A DNA stretch of 64,000 nt from Apoderus coryli (GCA_911728435.2 OU452217.1:186001-250000), one strand, 5' to 3'. Positions 36,301 to 51,228 are shown, counted from the stretch's first letter. Numbers and translations: made by a program. The notes: generated by a model not told the origin, from the sequence alone.

Positions 36301-39300
36301 TCTAAATCGTTCTATATTGCTTTTTTATGCTTATTCTAGTTCCTTTTTACTAACAAATTTAGTTTTAAATTCTTAGAGAGAAAACAGCTTTTTGGTAGAC
36401 ACTTTACTTTTTAAATATAGATAACACAATTTCTTAATTAAACGCTCTAATTCCTTCTAAATTGCTGTTTTATGCCTATTCTAATTTCTTTTTACTAATA
36501 AAATTTAGTTTTTAATTCTTAGAGAGAAAACAGCTTTTTGGTAGACGCTTTACTTTTTAAATATAAATAACACAATTTCTTAACTAAACGCTCTAATTCG
36601 TTATAAATTGCTTTTTTATGCTATTCTAATTTCTTTTTACTAATAAAATTTAGTTTTAAATTCTGAGAGGGAAAATAGCTTTTTGGTAGATACTTTACTT
36701 TTTAAATATAAATAACACCATTTTTTAACTAAACGCTCTAATTCGTTCTAAATTGTTTTTTTATGCTTATTCTAATTTCTTTTAACTAATAAAATTTAGT
36801 TTTAAATTCTAAAAGAGAAAACAGCTATTTTGTAGAAACTTTACTTTTTAAATCTAAATAACACAATTTTTTAAATAAACGCTCTAAATCGTTCTAAATT
36901 GCTTTTTTATGCTTATTCTAATTTCTTTTTTCTAATAAAATTTAGTTTTAAATTCTTAGAGAGAAAACAGCTTTTTTGTAGAAACTTTACTTTTTAAATC
37001 TAAATAACACAATTTTGTAAATAAACGCTCTAAATCGTTCTATATTGCTTTTTTATGCTTATTCTAATTCCTTTTTACTAACAAATTTAGTTTTAAATTC
37101 TTAGAGAGAAAACAGCTTTTTGGTAGACACTTTACTTTTTAAATATAGATAACACAATTTCTTAATTAAACGCTCTAATTCCTTCTAAATTGCTGTTTTA
37201 TGCCTATTCTAATTTCTTTTTACTAATAAAATTTAGTTTTTAATTCTTAGAGAGAAAACAGCTTTTTGGTAGACGCTTTACTTTTTAAATATATATAACA
37301 CAATTTCTTAACTAAACGCTCTAATTCGTTCTAAATTGCTTTTTTATGCTTATTCTAATTTCTTTTAACTAATAAAATTTAGTTTTGAATTCTTAGAGAG
37401 AAAACAGCTTTTTGGTAGACACTTTACTTTTTAAATCTAAATAACACAATTTTGTAAATAAACGCTCTAAATCGTTCTATATTGCTTTTTTATGCTTATT
37501 CTAATTCCTTAATACTAACAAATTTAGTTTTAAATTCTTAGAGAGAAAACAGCTTTTTGGTAGACACTTTACTTTTTAAATATAGATAACACAATTTCTT
37601 AATTAAACGCTCTAATTCCTTCTAAATTGTTGTTTTATGCCTATTCTAATTTCTTTTTCCTAATAAAATTTAGTTTTAAATTCTGAGAGGGAAAATAGCT
37701 TTTTGGTACACAATTTACTTTTTAAATATAAATAACACCATTTTTTAACAAAACGCTTTAATTCGTTCTAAATTGCTTTTTTATGCTTATTCTAATTTCT
37801 TTTAACTAATAAAATTTAGTTTTAAATTCTAAAAGAGAAAACAGCTATTTTGTAGAAACTTTACTTTTTAAATCTAAATAACACAATTTTTTAAATAAAC
37901 GCTCTAAATCGTTCTATATTGCTTTTTTATGCTTATTCTAGTTCCTTTTTACTAACAAATTTAGTTTTAAATTCTTAGAGAGAAAACAGCTTTTTGGTAG
38001 ACACTTTACTTTTTAAATATAGATAACACAATTTCTTAATTAAACGCTCTAATTCCTTCTAAATTGCTGTTTTATGCCTATTCTAATTTCTTTTTACTAA
38101 TAAAATTTAGTTTTTAATTCTTAGAGAGAAAACAGCTTTTTGGTAGACGCTTTACTTTTTAAATATAAATAACACAATTTCTTAACTAAACGCTCTAATT
38201 CGTTATAAATTGCTTTTTTATGCTATTCTAATTTCTTTTTACTAATAAAATTTAGTTTTAAATTCTGAGAGGGAAAATAGCTTTTTGGTAGATACTTTAC
38301 TTTTTAAATATAAATAACACCATTTTTTAACTAAACGCTCTAATTCGTTCTAAATTGTTTTTTTATGCTTATTCTAATTTCTTTTAACTAATAAAATTTA
38401 GTTTTAAATTCTAAAAGAGAAAACAGCTATTTTGTAGAAACTTTACTTTTTAAATCTAAATAACACAATTTTTTAAATAAACGCTCTAAATCGTTCTAAA
38501 TTGCTTTTTTATGCTTATTCTAATTTCTTTTTACTTACAAATTTAGTTTTAAATTCTTAGAGAGAAAACAGCTTTTTGGTAGACACTTTACTTTTTAAAT
38601 ATAAATAACACAATTTCTTAACTAAACGCTCTAATTCGTTCTAAATTGCTTTTTTATGCTTATTCTAATTTCTTTTTCCTAATAAAATTTAGTTTTAAAT
38701 TCTTACAGAGAAAACAGTTTTTTGGTAGACACTTTACTTTTTAAATATAAATAACACCATTTCTTAACTAAACGCTCTAATTCGTTCTAAATTGCTTTTT
38801 TATGCTTATTCTAATTTCTTTTAACTAATAAAATTTAGTTTTAAATTCTAAAAGAGAAAACAGCTTTTTGTTAGAAACTTTACTTTTTAAATCTAAATAA
38901 CACAATTTCCGAACTAAACGCTCTAATTCGTTCTAAATTGCTTTTTTTATGCTTATTCTAATTTCTTTTTCCTAATAAAATTTAGTTTTAAATTTTTAGA
39001 GAGAAAACAGCTATTTTGTAGAAACTTTACTTTTTAAATCTAAATAGCACAATTTTTTAAATAAACGCTGTAATTCGTTCTAAATTGCTTTTTTATGCTT
39101 ATTCTAATTTCTTTTTACTAATAAATTTAGTTTTACATTCTAAAAGAGAAAACAGATTTTTGTTAGAAACTTTACTTTTTAAATCTAAATAACACAATTT
39201 CTGAACTAAACGCTCTAATTCGTTCTAAATTGCTTTTTTTATGCTTATTCTAATTTCTTTTTCCTAATAAAATTTAGTTTTAAATTCTTAGAGAGAAAAC

Positions 39301-42300
39301 AGCTATTTTGTAGAAACTTTACTTTTTAAATCTAAATAACACAATTTTTTAAATAAACGCTCTAAATCGTTTTAAATTGCTTTTTCATGCTTATTCTAAT
39401 TCCTTTTTACTAACAAATTTAGTTTTAAATTCTTAGAGAGAAAACAGCTTTTTGGTAGACACTTTACTTTTTAAATATAAATAACACAATTTTTTAAATA
39501 AACGCTCTAAATCGTTCTAAATTGCTTTTTTATGCTTATTCATATTTCTTTTTACTAATAAATTTAGTTTTAAATTCTTAGAGAGAAAACAGCTTTTTGG
39601 TAGACAATTTACTTTTTAAATATAAATAACACAATTTCTTAACTAAACGCTCTAATTCCTTCCAAATTGCTTTTTTATGCTTATTCTAATTTCTTTTTAC
39701 TAATAAATTTAGTTTTAAATTCTAAAAGAGAAAGCAGCTTTTTGGTAGAAACTTTACTTTTTAAATCTAAATAACACAATTTCTTAACTAAACGCTCTAA
39801 TTCGTTATAAATTGCTTTTTTATGCTTATTCTAATTTCTTTTAACTAATAAAATTTAGTTTTAAATTCTTAGAGAGAAAACATCTTTTTGGTAGACACTT
39901 TACTTTTTAAATATAAATAACACAATTTCTTAACTAAACGCTCTAAATCGTTCTAAATTGCTTTTTTATGCTTATTCTATCTTCTTTTTACTAACAAATT
40001 TAGTTTTAAATTCTTAGAGAAAAAAAAAGCTTTTTGGTAGACACTACTTTTTAAATATAAATAACACAATTTTTTAAATAAGCGCTCTAAATCGTTCTAA
40101 ATTGCTTTTTTATGCTTATTCTAATTTCTTTTTACTAATAAATTTAGTTTTAAATTCTAAAAGAGAAAGCAGCTTTTTGGTAGAAACTTTACTTTTTAAA
40201 TCTAAATAACACAATTTCTTAACTAAACGCTCTAATTCGTTATAAATTGCTTTTTTTATGCTTATTCTAATTTCTTTTTCCTAATAAAATTTAGTTTTAA
40301 ATTCTTAGAGAGAAAACAGCTTTTTTGTAGAAACTTTACTTTTTAAATCTAAATAACACAATTTTTTAAATAAACGCTCTAATTCGTTCTAAATTGCTTT
40401 TTTATGCTTATTCTAACTTCTTTTAACTAATAAAATTTAGTTTTAAATTCTAAAAGAGAAAACAGCTTTTTGTTAGAAACTTTACTTTTTAAATCTAAAT
40501 AACACAATTTCCGAACTAAACGCTCTAATTCGTTCTAAATTGCTTTTTTTATGCTTATTCTAATTTCTTTTTCCTAATAAAATTTAGTTTTAAATTCTTA
40601 GAGAGAAAACAGCTTTTTTGTAGAAACTTTACTTTTTAAATCTAAATAACACAATTTTTTAAATAAACGCTCTAATTCGTTCTAAATTGCTTTTTTATGC
40701 TTATTCTGATTTCTTTCTACTAATAAATTTAGTTTTACATTCTAAAAGAGAAAACAGCTTTTTGTTAGGAACTTTACTTTTTAAATGTAAATAACACAAT
40801 TTCTGAACTAAACGCTCTAATTCGTTCTAAATTGCTTTTTTTATGCTTATTCTAATTTCTTTTTCCTAATAAAATTTAGTTTTAAATTCTTAGAGAGTAA
40901 ACAGCTTTTTGATAGAAACTTTACTTTTTAAATCTAAATAACACAATTTTTTAAATAAACGCTCTAATTTGTTCTAAATTGCTTTTTTATGCTTATTCTA
41001 ATTTCTTTTTACTAATAAATTTAGTTTTACATTCTAAAAGAGAAAACAGCTTTTTGTTAGAAACTTTACTTTTTAAATCTAAATAACACAATTTCTGAAC
41101 TAAACGCTCTAATTCGCTCTAAATTGCTTTTTTTATGCTTATTCTAATTTCTTTTTCCTAATAAAATTTAGTTTTAAATTCTTAGAGAGAAAACAGCTAT
41201 TTTGTAGAAACTTTACTTTTTAAATCTAAATAACACAATTTTTTAAATAAACGCTCTAAATCGTTCTAAATTGCTTTTTCATGCTTATTCTAATTCCTTT
41301 TTACTAATTTAGTTTTAAATTCTTAGAGAGAAAACAGCTTTTTGGTAGACACTTTACTTTTTAAATATAAATAACACAATTATTTAAATAAACGCTTTAA
41401 ATCGTTCTAAATTGCTTTTTTATGCTTATCCATATTTCTTTTTACTAACAAATTTAGTTTTAAATTCTTAGAGAGAAAACAGCTTTTTGGTAGACACTTT
41501 ACTTTTTAAATATAAATAACACAATTTCTTAACTAAACGCTCTAATTCGTTTTAAATTGCTTTTTTATGCTTATTCTAATTTCTTTTTACTAATAAATTT
41601 AGTTTTAAATTCTAAAAGAGAAAGCAGCTTTTTGGTAGAAACTTTACTTTTTAAATCTAAATAACACAATTTCTTAACTAAACGCTCTAATTCGTTATAA
41701 ATTGCTTTTTTATGCTTATTCTAATTTCTTTTAACTAATAAAATTTAGTTTTAAATTCTTAGAGAGAAAACAGCTATTTTGTGGAAACTTTACTTTTTAA
41801 ATCTAAATAACACAATTTTTTAAATAAACGCTCTAAATCGTTCTAAATTGCTTTTTCATGCTTATGCTAATTCCTTTTTACTACTTAATTTAGTTTTAAA
41901 TTCTTAGAGAGAAAACAGCTTTTTGGTAGACACTTTACTTTTTAAATATAAATAACACAATTTCTTAACTAAACGCTCTAATTCGTTCTAAGTTGCTTTT
42001 TTATGCTTATTCTAATTTCTTTTTACTAATAAATTTAGTTTTAAATTCTAAAAGAGAAAGCAGCTTTTTGGTAGAAACTTTACTTTTTAAATCTAAATAA
42101 CACAATTTCTTAACTAAACGCTCTACTTCGTTATAAATTGCTTTTTTATGCTTATTCTAATTTCTTTTAACTAATAAAATTTAGTTTTAAATTCTTAGAG
42201 AGAAAACATCTTTTTGGTAGACACTTTACTTTTTAAATCTAAATAACACAATTTCTTAACTAAACGCTCTAAATCGTTCTAAATTGCTTTTTTATGCTTA

Positions 42301-44086
42301 TTCTAATTTCTTTTTACTAACAAATTTAGTTTTAAATTCTTAGAGAAAAAACAGCTTTTTGGTAGACACTTTACTTTTCAAATATAACTAACACAATTTC
42401 TTAACTAAACGCTCTAATTCGTTCTAAATTGCTTTTTTATGCTTATTCTAATTTCTTTTAACTAATAAAATTTAGTTTTGAATTCTTAGAGAGAAAACAG
42501 CTTTTTGGTAGACACTTTACTTTTTAAATATAAATAACACAATTTCTGAACTAAACGCTCTAATTCGTTCTAAATTGCTTTTTTATGCTTATTCTAATTT
42601 CTTTTTCCTAATAAAATTTAGTTTTAAATTCTTAGAGAGAAAACAGCTTTTTTGTAGAAACTTTACTTTTTAAATCTAAATAACAGAATTTTGTAAATAA
42701 ACGCTCTAAATCGTTCTATATTGCTTTTTAATGCTTATTCTAATTCCTTTTTACTAACAAATTTAGTTTTAAATTCTTAGAGAGAAAACAGCTTTTTGGT
42801 AGACACTTTACTTTTTAAATATAGATAACACAATTTCTTAATTAAACGCTCTAATTCCTTCTAAATTGCTGTTTTATGCCTATTCTAATTTCTTTTTACT
42901 AATAAAATTTAGTTTTTAATTCTTAGAGAGAAAACAGCTTTTTGGTAGACGCTTTACTTTTTAAATATATATAACACAATTTCTTAACTAAACGCTCTAA
43001 TTCGTTCTAAATTGCTTTTTTATGCTTATTCTAATTTCTTTTAACTAATAAAATTTAGTTTTGAATTCTTAGAGAGAAAACAGCTTTTTGGTAGACACTT
43101 TACTTTTTAAATATAAATAACACAATTTCTGAACTAAATGCTCTAATTCGTTCTAAATTGCTTTTTTATGCTTATTCTAATTTCTTTTTCCTAATAAAAT
43201 TTAGTTTTAAATTCTTAGAGAGAAAACAGCTTTTTTGTAGAAACTTTACTTTTTAAATCTAAATAACACAATTTTGTAAATAAACGCTCTAAATCGTTCT
43301 ATATTGCTTTTTTATGCTTATTCTAATTCCTTTTTACTAACAAATTTAGTTTTAAATTCTTAGAGAGAAAACAGCTTTTTGGTAGACACTTTACTTTTTA
43401 AATATAGATAACACAATTTCTTAATTAAACGCTCTAATTCCTTCTAAATTGCTGTTTTATGCCTATTCTAATTTCTTTTTCCTAATAAAATTTAGTTTTA
43501 AATTCTGAGAGGGAAAATAGCTTTTTGGTACACAATTTACTTTTTAAATATAAATAACACAATTTTTAACTAAACGCTTTAATTCGTTCTAAATTGCTTT
43601 TTTATGCTTATTCTAATTTCTTTTAACTAATAAAATTTAGTTTTAAATTCTAAAAGAGAAAACAGCTATTTTGTAGAAACTTTACTTTTTAAATCTAAAT
43701 AACACAATTTTTTAAATAAACGCTCTAAATCGTTCTATATTGCTTTTTTATGCTTATTCTAGTTCCTTTTTACTAACAAATTTAGTTTTAAATTCTTAGA
43801 GAGAAAACAGCTTTTTGGTAGACACTTTACTTTTTAAATATAGATAACACAATTTCTTAATTAAACGCTCTAATTCCTTCTAAATTGCTGTTTTATGCCT
43901 ATTCTAATTTCTTTTTACTAATAAAATTTAGTTTTTAATTCTTAGAGAGAAAACAGCTTTTTGGTAGACGCTTTACTTTTTAAATATAAATAACACAATT
44001 TCTTAACTAAACGCTCTAATTCGTTATAAATTGCTTTTTTATGCTATTCTAATTTCTTTTTCCTAATAAAATTTAGTTTTAAATTC
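21373..44086 (+). repeat. Higher-order repeat region with 17- and 19-monomer units
   Basis: The marker ctgagaggg followed by ggtagatac occurs at 21373, 23849, 26616, 29091, 31566, 34333, 36663, 38265 and 44086. Steps are 2,476, 2,767, 2,475, 2,475, 2,767, 2,330, 1,602 and 5,821 bp, that is 17, 19, 17, 17, 19, 16, 11 and 40 monomers. A second marker, ttattctagttcc, at 26281, 28756, 31231, 33999, 36328, 37930 and 43751 gives the same steps. Three successive units sum to about 7,718 bp: 21373 to 29091, 23849 to 31566, and HindIII 25903 to 33621. This is a nested higher-order organisation. Copies appear almost identical. Confidence 0.88.
41737..41747 (+). other. Empty paralogous target site of PLE2
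   Basis: The word aataaaattta occurs once here. Sequence to its left matches the left flank of PLE2 at a constant offset of 24,850 bp (for example 16041 to 40891). Sequence to its right, including the rare tgtggaaac and cttatgctaattcc variants, matches the right flank at an offset of 22,129 bp. The difference, 2,721 bp, equals the 2,710-bp element plus one 11-bp duplication. Confidence 0.9.
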
Positions 44087-47000
44087 TGAGAGGGAAAATA
44101 GCTTTTTGGTAGATACTTTACTTTTTAAATATAAATAACACCATTTTTTAACTAAACGCTCTAATTCGTTCTAAATTGCTTTTTTATGCTTATTCTAATT
44201 TCTTTTAACTAATAAAATTTAGTTTTAAATTCTAAAAGAGAAAACAGCTATTTTGTAGAAACTTTACTTTTTAAATCTAAATAACACAATTTTTTAAATA
44301 AACGCTCTAAATCGTTCTAAATTGCTTTTTTATGCTTATTCTAATTTCTTTTTACTAACAAATTTAGTTTTAAATTCTTAGAGAGAAAACAGCTTTTTGG
44401 TAGACACTTTACTTTTTAAATATAAATAACACAATTTCTTAACTAAACGCTCTAATTCGTTCTAAATTGCTTTTTTATGCTTATTCTAATTTCTTTTTCC
44501 TAATAAAATTTAGTTTTAAATTCTTACAGAGAAAACAGTTTTTTGGTAGACACTTTACTTTTTAAATATAAATAACACCATTTCTTAACTAAACGCTCTA
44601 ATTCGTTCTAAATTGCTTTTTTATGCTTATTCTAATTTCTTTTAACTAATAAAATTTAGTTTTAAATTCTAAAAGAGAAAACAGCTTTTTGTTAGAAACT
44701 TTACTTTTTAAATCTAAATAACACAATTTTTTAAATAAACGCTGTAATTCGTTCTAAATTGCTTTTTTATGCTTATTCTAATTTCTTTTTACTAATAAAT
44801 TTAGTTTTACATTCTAAAAGAGAAAACAGATTTTTGTTAGAAACTTTACTTTTTAAATCTAAATAACACAATTTCTGAACTAAACGCTCTAATTCGTTCT
44901 AAATTGCTTTTTTTATGCTTATTCTAATTTCTTTTTCCTAATAAAATTTAGTTTTAAATTCTTAGAGAGAAAACAGCTATTTTGTAGAAACTTTACTTTT
45001 TAAATCTAAATAACACAATTTTTTAAATAAACGCTCTAAATCGTTTTAAATTGCTTTTTCATGCTTATTCTAATTCCTTTTTACTAACAAATTTAGTTTT
45101 AAATTCTTAGAGAGAAAACAGCTTTTTGGTAGACACTTTACTTTTTAAATATAAATAACACAATTTTTTAAATAAACGCTCTAAATCGTTCTAAATTGCT
45201 TTTTTATGCTTATTCATATTTCTTTTTACTAATAAATTTAGTTTTAAATTCTTAGAGAGAAAACAGCTTTTTGGTAGACAATTTACTTTTTAAATATAAA
45301 TAACACAATTTTTTAAATAAACGCTCTAATTCGTTCTAAATTGCTTTTTTATGCTTATTCTAATTTCTTTTAACTAATAAAATTTAGTTTTAAATTCTAA
45401 AAGAGAAAACAGCTATTTTGTAGAAACTTTACTTTTTAAATCTAAATAACACAATTTTTTAAATAAACGCTCTAAATCGTTCTAAATTGCTTTTTCATGC
45501 TTATTCTAATTTCTTTTTACTAACGCATTTAGTTTTAAATTCTTACAGAGAAAACAGTTTTTTGGTAGACACTTTACTTTTTAAATATAAATAACACCAT
45601 TTCTTAACTAAACGCTCTAATTCGTTCTAAATTGCTTTTTTATGCTTATTCTAATTTCTTTTAACTAATAAAATTTAGTTTTAAATTCTAAAAGAGAAAA
45701 CAGCTTTTTGTTAGAAACTTTACTTTTTAAATCTAAATAACACAATTTCCGAACTAAACGCTCTAATTCGTTCTAAATTGCTTTTTTTATGCTTATTCTA
45801 ATTTCTTTTTCCTAATAAAATTTAGTTTTAAATTCTTAGAGAGAAAACAGCTATTTTGTAGAAACTTTACTTTTTAAATCTAAATAACACAATTTTTTAA
45901 ATAAACGCTGTAATTCGTTCTAAATTGCTTTTTTATGCTTATTCTAATTTCTTTTTACTAATAAATTTAGTTTTACATTCTAAAAGAGAAAACAGATTTT
46001 TGTTAGAAACTTTACTTTTTAAATCTAAATAACACAATTTCTGAACTAAACGCTCTAATTCGTTCTAAATTGCTTTTTTTATGCTTATTCTAATTTCTTT
46101 TTCCTAATAAAATTTAGTTTTAAATTCTTAGAGAGAAAACAGCTATTTTGTAGAAACTTTACTTTTTAAATCTAAATAACACAATTTTTTAAATAAACGC
46201 TCTAAATCGTTTTAAATTGCTTTTTCATGCTTATTCATATTTCTTTTTACTAATAAATTTAGTTTTAAATTCTTAGAGAGAAAACAGCTTTTTGGTAGAC
46301 AATTTACTTTTTAAATATAAATAACAGAATTTCTTAACTAAACGCTCTAATTCCTTCCAAATTGATTTTTTATGCTTATTCTAATTTCTTTTTACTAATA
46401 AATTTAGTTTTAAATTCTAAAAGAGAAAGCAGCTTTTTGGTAGAAACTTTACTTTTTAAATCTAAATAACACAATTTCTTAACTAAACGCTCTAATTCGT
46501 TATAAATTGCTTTTTTATGTTTATTCTAATTTCTTTTAACTAATAAAATTTAGTTTTAAATTCTTAGAGAGAAAACATCTTTTTGGTAGACACTTTACTT
46601 TTTAAATATAAATAACACAATTTCTTAACTAAACGCTCTAAATCGTTCTAAATTGCTTTTTTATGCTTATTCTATCTTCTTTTTACTAACAAATTTAGTT
46701 TTAAATTCTTAGAGAGAAAACAGCTTTTTGGTAGAAACTTTACTTTTTAAATCTAAATAACACAATTTCTGAACTAAACGCTCTAATTCGTTATAAATTG
46801 CTTTTTTATGCTTATTCTAATTTCTTTTAACTAATAAAATGTAGTTTTAAATTCTTAGAGAGAAAACAGCTTTTTGGTAGACACTTTACTTTTTAAATAT
46901 AAATAACACAATTTCTTAACTAAACGCTCTAATTCGTTCTAAATTGCTTTTTTATGCTTATTCTAATTTCTTTTAACTAATAAAATTTAGTTTTGAATTC

Positions 47001-47740
47001 TTAGAGAGAAAACAGCTTTTTGGTAGAAACTTTACTTTTTAAATCTAAATAACACAATTTCTTAACTAAACGCTCTAATTCGTTCTAAATTGCTTTTTTA
47101 TGCTTATTCTAATTTCTTTTAACTAATAAAATTTAGTTTTGAATTCTTAGAGAGAAAACAGCTTTTTGGTAGAAACTTTACTTTTTAAATCTAAATAACA
47201 CAATTTCTGAACTAAACGCTCTAATTCGTTATAAATTGCTTTTTTATGCTTATTCTAATTTCTTTTAACTAACAAAATTTAGTTTTAAATTCTTAGAGAG
47301 AAAACAGCTTTTTGGTAGACACTTTACTTTTTAAATATAAATAACACAATTTCTTAACTAAAGGCTCTAATTCGTTCTAAATTGCTTTTTTATGCTTATT
47401 CTAATTTCTTTTAACTAATAAAATTTAGTTTTGAATTCTTAGAGAGAAAACAGCTTTTTGGTAGACACTTTACTTTTTAAATATAAATAACACAATTTCT
47501 TAACTAAACGCTCTAATTCGTTCTAAATTGCTTTTTTATGCTTATTCTAATTTCTTTTTACTAATAAATTTAGTTTTAAATTCTAAAAGAGAAAGCAGCT
47601 TTTTGGTAGAAACTTTACTTTTTAAAACTAAATAACACAATTTCTTAACTATACGCTCTAATTCGTTATAAATTGCTTTTTTATGCTTATTCTAATTTCT
47701 TTTAACTAATAAAATTTAGTTTTAAATTCTTAGAGAGAAA

Positions 47741-50700
47741 ACATCTTTTTTGTAGACACTTTACTTTTTAAATCTAAATAACACAATTTCTTAACTAAAC
47801 GCTCTAAATCGTTCTAAATTGCTTTTTTATGCTTATTCTATCTTCATTTTACTAACAAATTTAGTTTTAAATTCTTAGAGAGAAAACAGCTTTTTGGTAG
47901 AAACTTTACTTTTTAAATCTAAATAACACAATTTCTGAACTAAACGCTCTAATTCGTTATAAATTGATTTTTTATGCTTATTCTAATTTCTTTTAACTAA
48001 TAAAATTTAGTTTTAAATTCTTAGAGAGAAAACAGCTTTTTGGTAGACACTTTACTTTTTAAATATAAATAACACAATTTCTTAACTAAACGCTCTAATT
48101 CGTTCTAAATTGCTTTTTTATGCTTATTCTAATTTCTTTTAACTAATAAAATTTAGTTTTGAATTCTTAGAGAGAAAACAGCTTTTTTGTAGAAACTTTA
48201 CTTTTTAAATCTAAATAACACAATTTCTTAACTAAACGCTCTAATTCGTTCTAAATTGCTTTTTTATGATTATTCTAATTTCTTTTAACTAATAAAATTT
48301 AGTTTTGAATTCTTAGAGAGAAAACAGCTTTTTGGTAGACACTTTACTTTTTAAATATAAATAACACAATTTCTGAACTAAACGCTCTAATTCGTTCTAA
48401 ATTGCTTTTTTATGCTTATTCTAATTTCTTTTTCCTAGTAAAATTTAGTTTTAAATTCTTAGAGAGAAAACAGCTTTTTTGTAGAAACTTTACTTTTTAA
48501 ATCTAAATAACACAATTTTTTAAATAAACGCTCTAATTCGTTCTAAATTGCTTTTTTATGCTTATTCTGATTTCTTTCTACTAATAAATTTAGTTTTACA
48601 TTCTAAAAGAGAAAACAGCTTTTTGTTAGAAACTTTACTTTTTAAATGTAAATAACTCAATTTCTGAACTAAACGCTCTAATTCGTTCTAAATTGCTTTT
48701 TTATGCTTATTCTAATTTCTTTTTCCTAATAAAATTTAGTTTTAAATTCTTAGAGAGTAAACAGCTTTTTGATAGAAACTTTACTTTTTAAATCTAAATT
48801 ACACAATTTTTTAATTAAACGCTCTAATTTGTTCTAAATTGCTTTTTTATGCTTATTCTAATTTCATTTTACTAATAAATTTAGTCTTACATTCTAAAAG
48901 AGAAAACAGCTTTTTGTTAGAAACTTTACTTTTTAAATCTAAATAACACAATTTCTGAACTAAACGCTCTAATTCGTTCTAAATTGCTTTTTTTATGCTT
49001 ATTCTAATTTCTTTTACCTAATAAAATTTAGTTTTAATTTCTTAGAGAGAAAACAGCTATTTTGTAGAAACTTTACTTTTTAAATCTAAATAACACAATT
49101 TTTTAAATAAACGCTCTAAATCGTTCTAAATTGCTTTTTCATGCTTATTCTAATTCCTTTTTACTAATTTAGTTTTAAATTCTTAGAGAGAAAACAGCTT
49201 TTTGGTAGACACTTTACTTTTTAAATATAAATAACACAATTTCTTAACTAAACGCTCTAATTCGTTCTAAATTGCTTTTTTATGCTTATTCTAATTTCTT
49301 TTTACTAATAAATTTAGTTTTAATTTCTAAAAGAGAAAGTAGCTTTTTGGTAGAAACTTTACTTTTTAAATCTAAATAACACAATTTCTTAACTAAACGC
49401 TCTAATTCTTTATAAATTGCTTTTTTATGCTTATTCTAATTTCTTTTAACTAATAAAATTTAGTTTTAAATTCTTAGAGAGAAAACATCTTTTTTGTAGA
49501 CACTTTACTTTTTAAATCTAAATAACACAATTTCTTAACTAAACGCTCTAAATCGTTCTAAATTGCTTTTTTATGCTTATTCTATCTTCATTTTACTAAC
49601 AAATTTAGTTTTAAATTCTTAGAGAGAAAACAGCTTTTTGGTAGAAACTTAATTTTTAAATCTAAATAACACAATTTCTGAACTAAACGCTCTAATTCGT
49701 TATAAATTGATTTTTTATGCTTATTCTAATTTCTTTTAACTAATAAAATTTAGTTTTAAATTCTTAGAGAGAAAACAGCTTTTTGGTAGACACTTTACTT
49801 TTTAAATATAAATAACACAATTTCTTAACTAAACGCTCTAATTCGTTCTAAATTGCTTTTTTATGCTTATTCTAATTTCTTTTAACTAATAAAATTTAGT
49901 TTTGAATTCTTAGAGAGAAAACAGCTTTTTTGTAGAAACTTTACTTTTTAAATCTAAATAACACAATTTCTTAACTAAACGCTCTAATTCGTTCTAAATT
50001 GCTTTTTTATGATTATTCTAATTTCTTTTAACTAATAAAATTTAGTTTTGAATTCTTAGAGAGAAAACAGCTTTTTGGTAGACACTTTACTTTTTAAATA
50101 TAAATAACACAATTTCTGAACTAAACGCTCTAATTCGTTCTAAATTGCTTTTTTATGCTTATTCTAATTTCTTTTTCCTAGTAAAATTTAGTTTTAAATT
50201 CTTAGAGAGAAAACAGCTTTTTTGTAGAAACTTTACTTTTTAAATCTAAATAACACAATTTTTTAAATAAACGCTCTAATTCGTTCTAAATTGCTTTTTT
50301 ATGCTTATTCTGATTTCTTTCTACTAATAAATTTAGTTTTACATTCTAAAAGAGAAAACAGCTTTTTGTTAGAAACTTTACTTTTTAAATGTAAATAACA
50401 CAATTTCTGAACTAAACGCTCTAATTCGTTCTAAATTGCTTTTTTATGCTTATTCTAATTTCTTTTTCCTAATAAAATTTAGTTTTAAATTCTTAGAGAG
50501 TAAACAGCTTTTTGATAGAAACTTTACTTTTTAAATCTAAATTACACAATTTTTTAATTAAACGCTCTAATTTGTTCTAAATTGCTTTTTTATGCTTATT
50601 CTAATTTCATTTTACTAATAAATTTAGTCTTACATTCTAAAAGAGAAAACAGCTTTTTGTTAGAAACTTTACTTTTTAAATCTAAATAACACAATTTCTG

Positions 50701-51228
50701 AACTAAACGCTCTAATTCGTTCTAAATTGCTTTTTTTATGCTTATTCTAATTTCTTTTACCTAATAAAATTTAGTTTTAATTTCTTAGAGAGAAAACAGC
50801 TATTTTGTAGAAACTTTACTTTTTAAATCTAAATAACACAATTTTTTAAATAAACGCTCTAAATCGTTCTAAATTGCTTTTTCATGCTTATTCTAATTCC
50901 TTTTTACTAATTTAGTTTTAAATTCTTAGAGAGAAAACAGCTTTTTGGTAGACACTTTACTTTTTAAATATAAATAACACAATTATTTAAATAAACGCTT
51001 TAAATCGTTCTAAATTGCTTTTTTATGCTTATCCATATTTCTTTTTACTAACAAATTTAGTTTTAAATTCTTAGAGAGAAAACAGCTTTTTGGTAGACAC
51101 TTTACTTTTTAAATATAAATAACACAGTTTCTTAACTAAACGCTCTAATTCGTTCTAAATTGCTTTTTTATGCTTATTCTAATTTCTTTTTACTAATAAA
51201 TTTAGTTTTAATTTCTAAAAGAGAAAGT
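47741..51228 (+). repeat. Tandem duplication of a 12-monomer unit (about 1.74 kb)
   Basis: acatcttttttgtagac at 47741 recurs at 49485. The private variant tttatgattattc (atgat at 48266) recurs at 50009. The tagtcttacatt variant recurs at the same step. The offset is 1,743-1,744 bp. Matching is close to about 49.2/50.9 kb, after which the second copy carries an extra ttatttaaataaacgcttt monomer, so the step to the next shared marker becomes 13 monomers. Confidence 0.82.
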
